Source of the DNA: Leptospiraceae bacterium
GTDB lineage: Bacteria; Spirochaetota; Leptospiria; Leptospirales; Leptospiraceae
NCBI GenBank assembly: GCA_947458405.1
Contig: CANGZW010000022.1
Coordinates: 1 to 38,747, forward strand
Direction: 5' to 3'
DNA: 38,747 nucleotides
Position 1 is the first letter of the stretch; every line of letters starts with the position of its first letter. The notes under the pieces were generated by a model, which was given only the letters and a program-made list of their open reading frames with translations, was not told the origin of the DNA and did no database searches. A program made the translations under genes and the position numbers. This document shows positions 36,757 to 38,747 of the stretch, one piece after another.

Positions 36757-36772
36757 TGTTATGTTTATAACA
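36757..36772. promoter_or_regulatory. Inverted repeat upstream of the response regulator, candidate operator
   Basis: TGTTATGTTTATAACA: perfect 6-base arms around a 4-base loop, beginning 20 bases before the ATG at 36737 and just upstream of the ribosome binding site. A minus-strand TTGACT (36788-36783) lies 10 bases further upstream and could be a -35 box, which would put the repeat over the -10 region. Regulator unknown. Confidence 0.4.
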
Positions 36773-36817
36773 GGATAAATTTAGTCAAATGAAAGGATAT
36801 TTGAAAATTTGTAAGCA

Positions 36818-37504
36818 TTAAAAATATCTCTTTAAAATTTCCATACCCCTTTCTTTGTAAACCTGATCCTCAATTTTGTGCTCTGGTTTACAATCCTTAT
36901 CAATCATCCATTCCAGCTCTTTTTTCGCTTTATCCCTAATTCCGATGTCTATATATAATTCGGCAAGATAGAGTCGATTATTGAAAAAGTCCGGACCAAT
37001 TTCTACTGCTCTCTCTAAATGATGAAGAGCTTTCGTTTTATTTCCCACCGAAATAGGCCATCCGGGGGCCATATGATAAAGTCTCCCTAGAGCTCTATGG
37101 GGACCGCCTAAAAAAAAGTTTTCATTTTCTTTTAGAACGACCTCATAACTTTTTTTCATGGGATCTACGGATGCAAGCGATGCCATCATTCCCCTGCACA
37201 TTCCAAGCATTCCAACATTCGAAGCATACCAATAATTCCCATAGATTGCTCTGGGATTTAAAGTTGTAGCTTCCTTCCCATAATTTACTCCATGTTCATA
37301 GTAGTCTTCCTGCTTTTGAATATCATCAAGTTCTAATAATCCTTTATAAAAATAGGCACTGGAGAGTTTTCCATAGATGATATCTTCATTAGGATATTCT
37401 GCTTTTAACTTCATCAATTGGTTGATGGCAATGTCTAGATTACCGGGGGTTTCCCTTAAATCTAGATGTACGCTTATATCTTTTAATAAATCCTTATTAA
37501 ACAT
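36818..37504 (-). CDS. TPR-type helical protein, TatT-like
   Basis: A 228-residue protein made of helical hairpins, with no signal peptide visible. Repeats are seen at about 40-60 (DIIYGKLSSAYFYKGLLEL), 65-90, and 150-205 (ALHHLERAVEIGPDFFNNRLYLAELYIDIGIRDKA). The middle section, NYWYASNVGMLGMCRGMM through GGPHRALGRLYHMAPGWP, resembles the TRAP-transporter T-component (TatT) group, usually a periplasmic lipoprotein, although no transporter genes are near. It starts 6 bases after the glycogen phosphorylase stop, so the two are likely co-transcribed. Confidence 0.75.
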   Translation of the reverse strand: MFNKDLLKDISVHLDLRETPGNLDIAINQLMKLKAEYPNEDIIYGKLSSAYFYKGLLELDDIQKQEDYYEHGVNYGKEATTLNPRAIYGNYWYASNVGMLGMCRGMMASLASVDPMKKSYEVVLKENENFFLGGPHRALGRLYHMAPGWPISVGNKTKALHHLERAVEIGPDFFNNRLYLAELYIDIGIRDKAKKELEWMIDKDCKPEHKIEDQVYKERGMEILKRYF

Positions 37505-37510
37505 AAATTT

Positions 37511-38747
37511 TTACCTGATTATATTTAGATCTGTAGGTTTTGAAATATGCATTTTTTCTACCTTCCAAATATCTTTTGCATATTCCAAAATTGTCCTATC
37601 GCTAGTAAATTTACCCATTCTGGCAACATTTAAGATTGATTTTTTTACCCAAGTTTCACGATCTAAAAAGTCAGAGGAAATTCTATTTTGAATAGAAGCA
37701 TAAGATTCATAGTCAGCTAATAACATATAGACATCGTCATATAATAGATTGTCATGTATTGGCATAAACAAATCCTTGTTACCATTCGAGAAGAATCCTT
37801 CCCTAAGCAACGTGAAAATTCTCTGTAGTTCAGCGCTTTTATTGAGTTCTCCAGCTGGATGGTATCCTCTTTTTTTCCACTCTAAAACTTCTGGGGTTTT
37901 TAATCCGAAAATATATATATTCTCCTCCCCCACTTCTTCCATAATTTCTACGTTAGCACCATCTAAGGTTCCAACAGTTAGGGCTCCATTCAAGGCAAAC
38001 TTCATATTTCCCGTTCCACTTGCTTCTGTTCCTGCAGTGGAAATTTGTTCACTTAAATCACTGGCGGGAAATATTTTTTCCGCTAAAGAAACTCTATAGT
38101 TGGGCAAGAAAACTACCTTAATTCTTCCATTGACAATTTTATCATTATTAATAAGATCCCCTACTGAAGTAATAAGTTTAATTATTATTTTTGCCATGAA
38201 ATATCCGGGAGCAGCCTTCCCACCAAAAATAAACGTTCTCGGAACGATCTCCAAGGCTGGGTTTTGTTGAATCCTTGTATAAATACCAATAATATGCAAG
38301 ATATTAAGTAATTGTCTTTTGTATTCATGAAACCTTTTTATTTGAACATCAAAAAGGGAGTCTGGATCCACGATAACATTCGATGTATCCTTAATGATTT
38401 TCGCTAAGGCAATTTTATTTTCTTTTTTAATTCTATGCCAATCATCTCTAAAATTACTATCTTCAGTATATTTTTCCAGGTCCTTTAATTTATATAAATC
38501 CGTTACAAAATTATCCCCAATTTTTGAATGAATGAGAGATGTTAATTTTGGATTGGCTTTAATCAAAAATCTTCTATGTGTAATACCATTTGTTTTATTA
38601 TTAAACTTATGGGGAGTGTACTTATAAAAACCAGGAAATACAAGGGTTTTTAATAGCTCGGTATGCAAGGCGGCAACTCCATTGATACTATGACTTCCAA
38701 TTATAGAAAGATTTGCCATTCTAACTTTTTTATCATTGCCCTCTTGA
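37511..38747 (-). CDS. glgP: Glycogen/starch/alpha-glucan phosphorylase (5' end outside window)
   Basis: Releases glucose 1-phosphate from glycogen using pyridoxal phosphate. Only the C-terminal half is present; the frame remains open to the right edge, reading EGNDKKVRMANLSIIGSHS at its visible start, which is internal sequence of the family and not a true start. Signatures include GSHSINGVAALHTELLK, NKTNGITHRRFL, QIKRFHEYKRQLLN, FIFGGKAAPGY and the cofactor-lysine motif EASGTGNMKFALNGA. About 411 residues are visible of roughly 830. The C-terminal end is complete. Confidence 0.96.
   Translation of the reverse strand, partial: QEGNDKKVRMANLSIIGSHSINGVAALHTELLKTLVFPGFYKYTPHKFNNKTNGITHRRFLIKANPKLTSLIHSKIGDNFVTDLYKLKDLEKYTEDSNFRDDWHRIKKENKIALAKIIKDTSNVIVDPDSLFDVQIKRFHEYKRQLLNILHIIGIYTRIQQNPALEIVPRTFIFGGKAAPGYFMAKIIIKLITSVGDLINNDKIVNGRIKVVFLPNYRVSLAEKIFPASDLSEQISTAGTEASGTGNMKFALNGALTVGTLDGANVEIMEEVGEENIYIFGLKTPEVLEWKKRGYHPAGELNKSAELQRIFTLLREGFFSNGNKDLFMPIHDNLLYDDVYMLLADYESYASIQNRISSDFLDRETWVKKSILNVARMGKFTSDRTILEYAKDIWKVEKMHISKPTDLNIIR

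Noticed and set aside
37749-38099. 116-residue plus-strand ORF
   Set aside because: Shadow opposite the firmly identified glycogen phosphorylase.

Overview
The window is an AT-rich bacterial chromosome segment, about one-third G+C by eye, with tightly packed and often overlapping genes. Gene content suggests a spirochaete of the Leptospiraceae: GspJ-K-L-M-N type II secretion genes, a sensor class III adenylate cyclase beside a FecR-domain protein, paired DUF445 membrane proteins, and loosely specified lipoprotein and small hypothetical genes. That placement is inferred from gene content and style; no rRNA or other marker is present. I see no insertion sequence, phage or CRISPR array, and no gene-free stretch longer than about 300 bases.

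Layout. 1-2228 (minus): gatC-gatA-hisF chained by ATGA overlaps; hisF runs off the left edge. 2502-2891 (plus): a small SLOG/DUF2493-like protein. 2931-4519 (minus): a putative lipoprotein followed by GDP-L-fucose synthase. 4594-7461 (minus): a small Cys-rich protein, rarA and mgtE, headed by a promoter whose spacer is a perfect palindrome. 7673-9538 (plus): ybeY and a membrane-anchored serine hydrolase. tRNA-Phe follows at 9661-9733. 9738-11953 (minus): a long-chain acyl-CoA synthetase, a terminator, and a small protein. 12092-14495 (plus): two DUF445 proteins. 14520-16565 (minus): an O-antigen ligase-like protein, divergent from a glycosyltransferase. 16589-21629 (plus): a six-gene run of glycosyltransferase, unknown protein, orphan ABC ATPase, VWA-TM-FHA protein, SET-domain protein and pgsA. 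The end of pgsA overlaps tRNA-Leu, which lies antisense at 21611-21692.

21740-36737 (minus) is one long co-directional run. In transcription order it holds a response regulator, a HEAT-repeat protein, a small exported protein, gspJ, gspK, gspL, gspM, gspN, a GH18 protein, the Sua5-type threonylcarbamoyl-AMP synthase, a dCache-HAMP adenylate cyclase, a FecR/Fn3 protein and a DUF5683-type membrane protein. Upstream of it lie a TPR protein and a glycogen phosphorylase cut off by the right edge.

How the parts work together. The minus-strand run combines a pseudopilin and inner-membrane half of a type II secretion system with an envelope glycosidase and a cAMP sensory unit. The plus-strand run combines envelope glycan and lipid synthesis with signalling-type domains (VWA, FHA, SET). 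The points most worth checking are the palindromic, apparently leaderless promoter before the Cys-rich protein, the missing standard start codon of pgsA, the VWA-FHA/SET pairing with altered ligand residues, and the Fn3-like module shared by neighbouring genes next to the cyclase.
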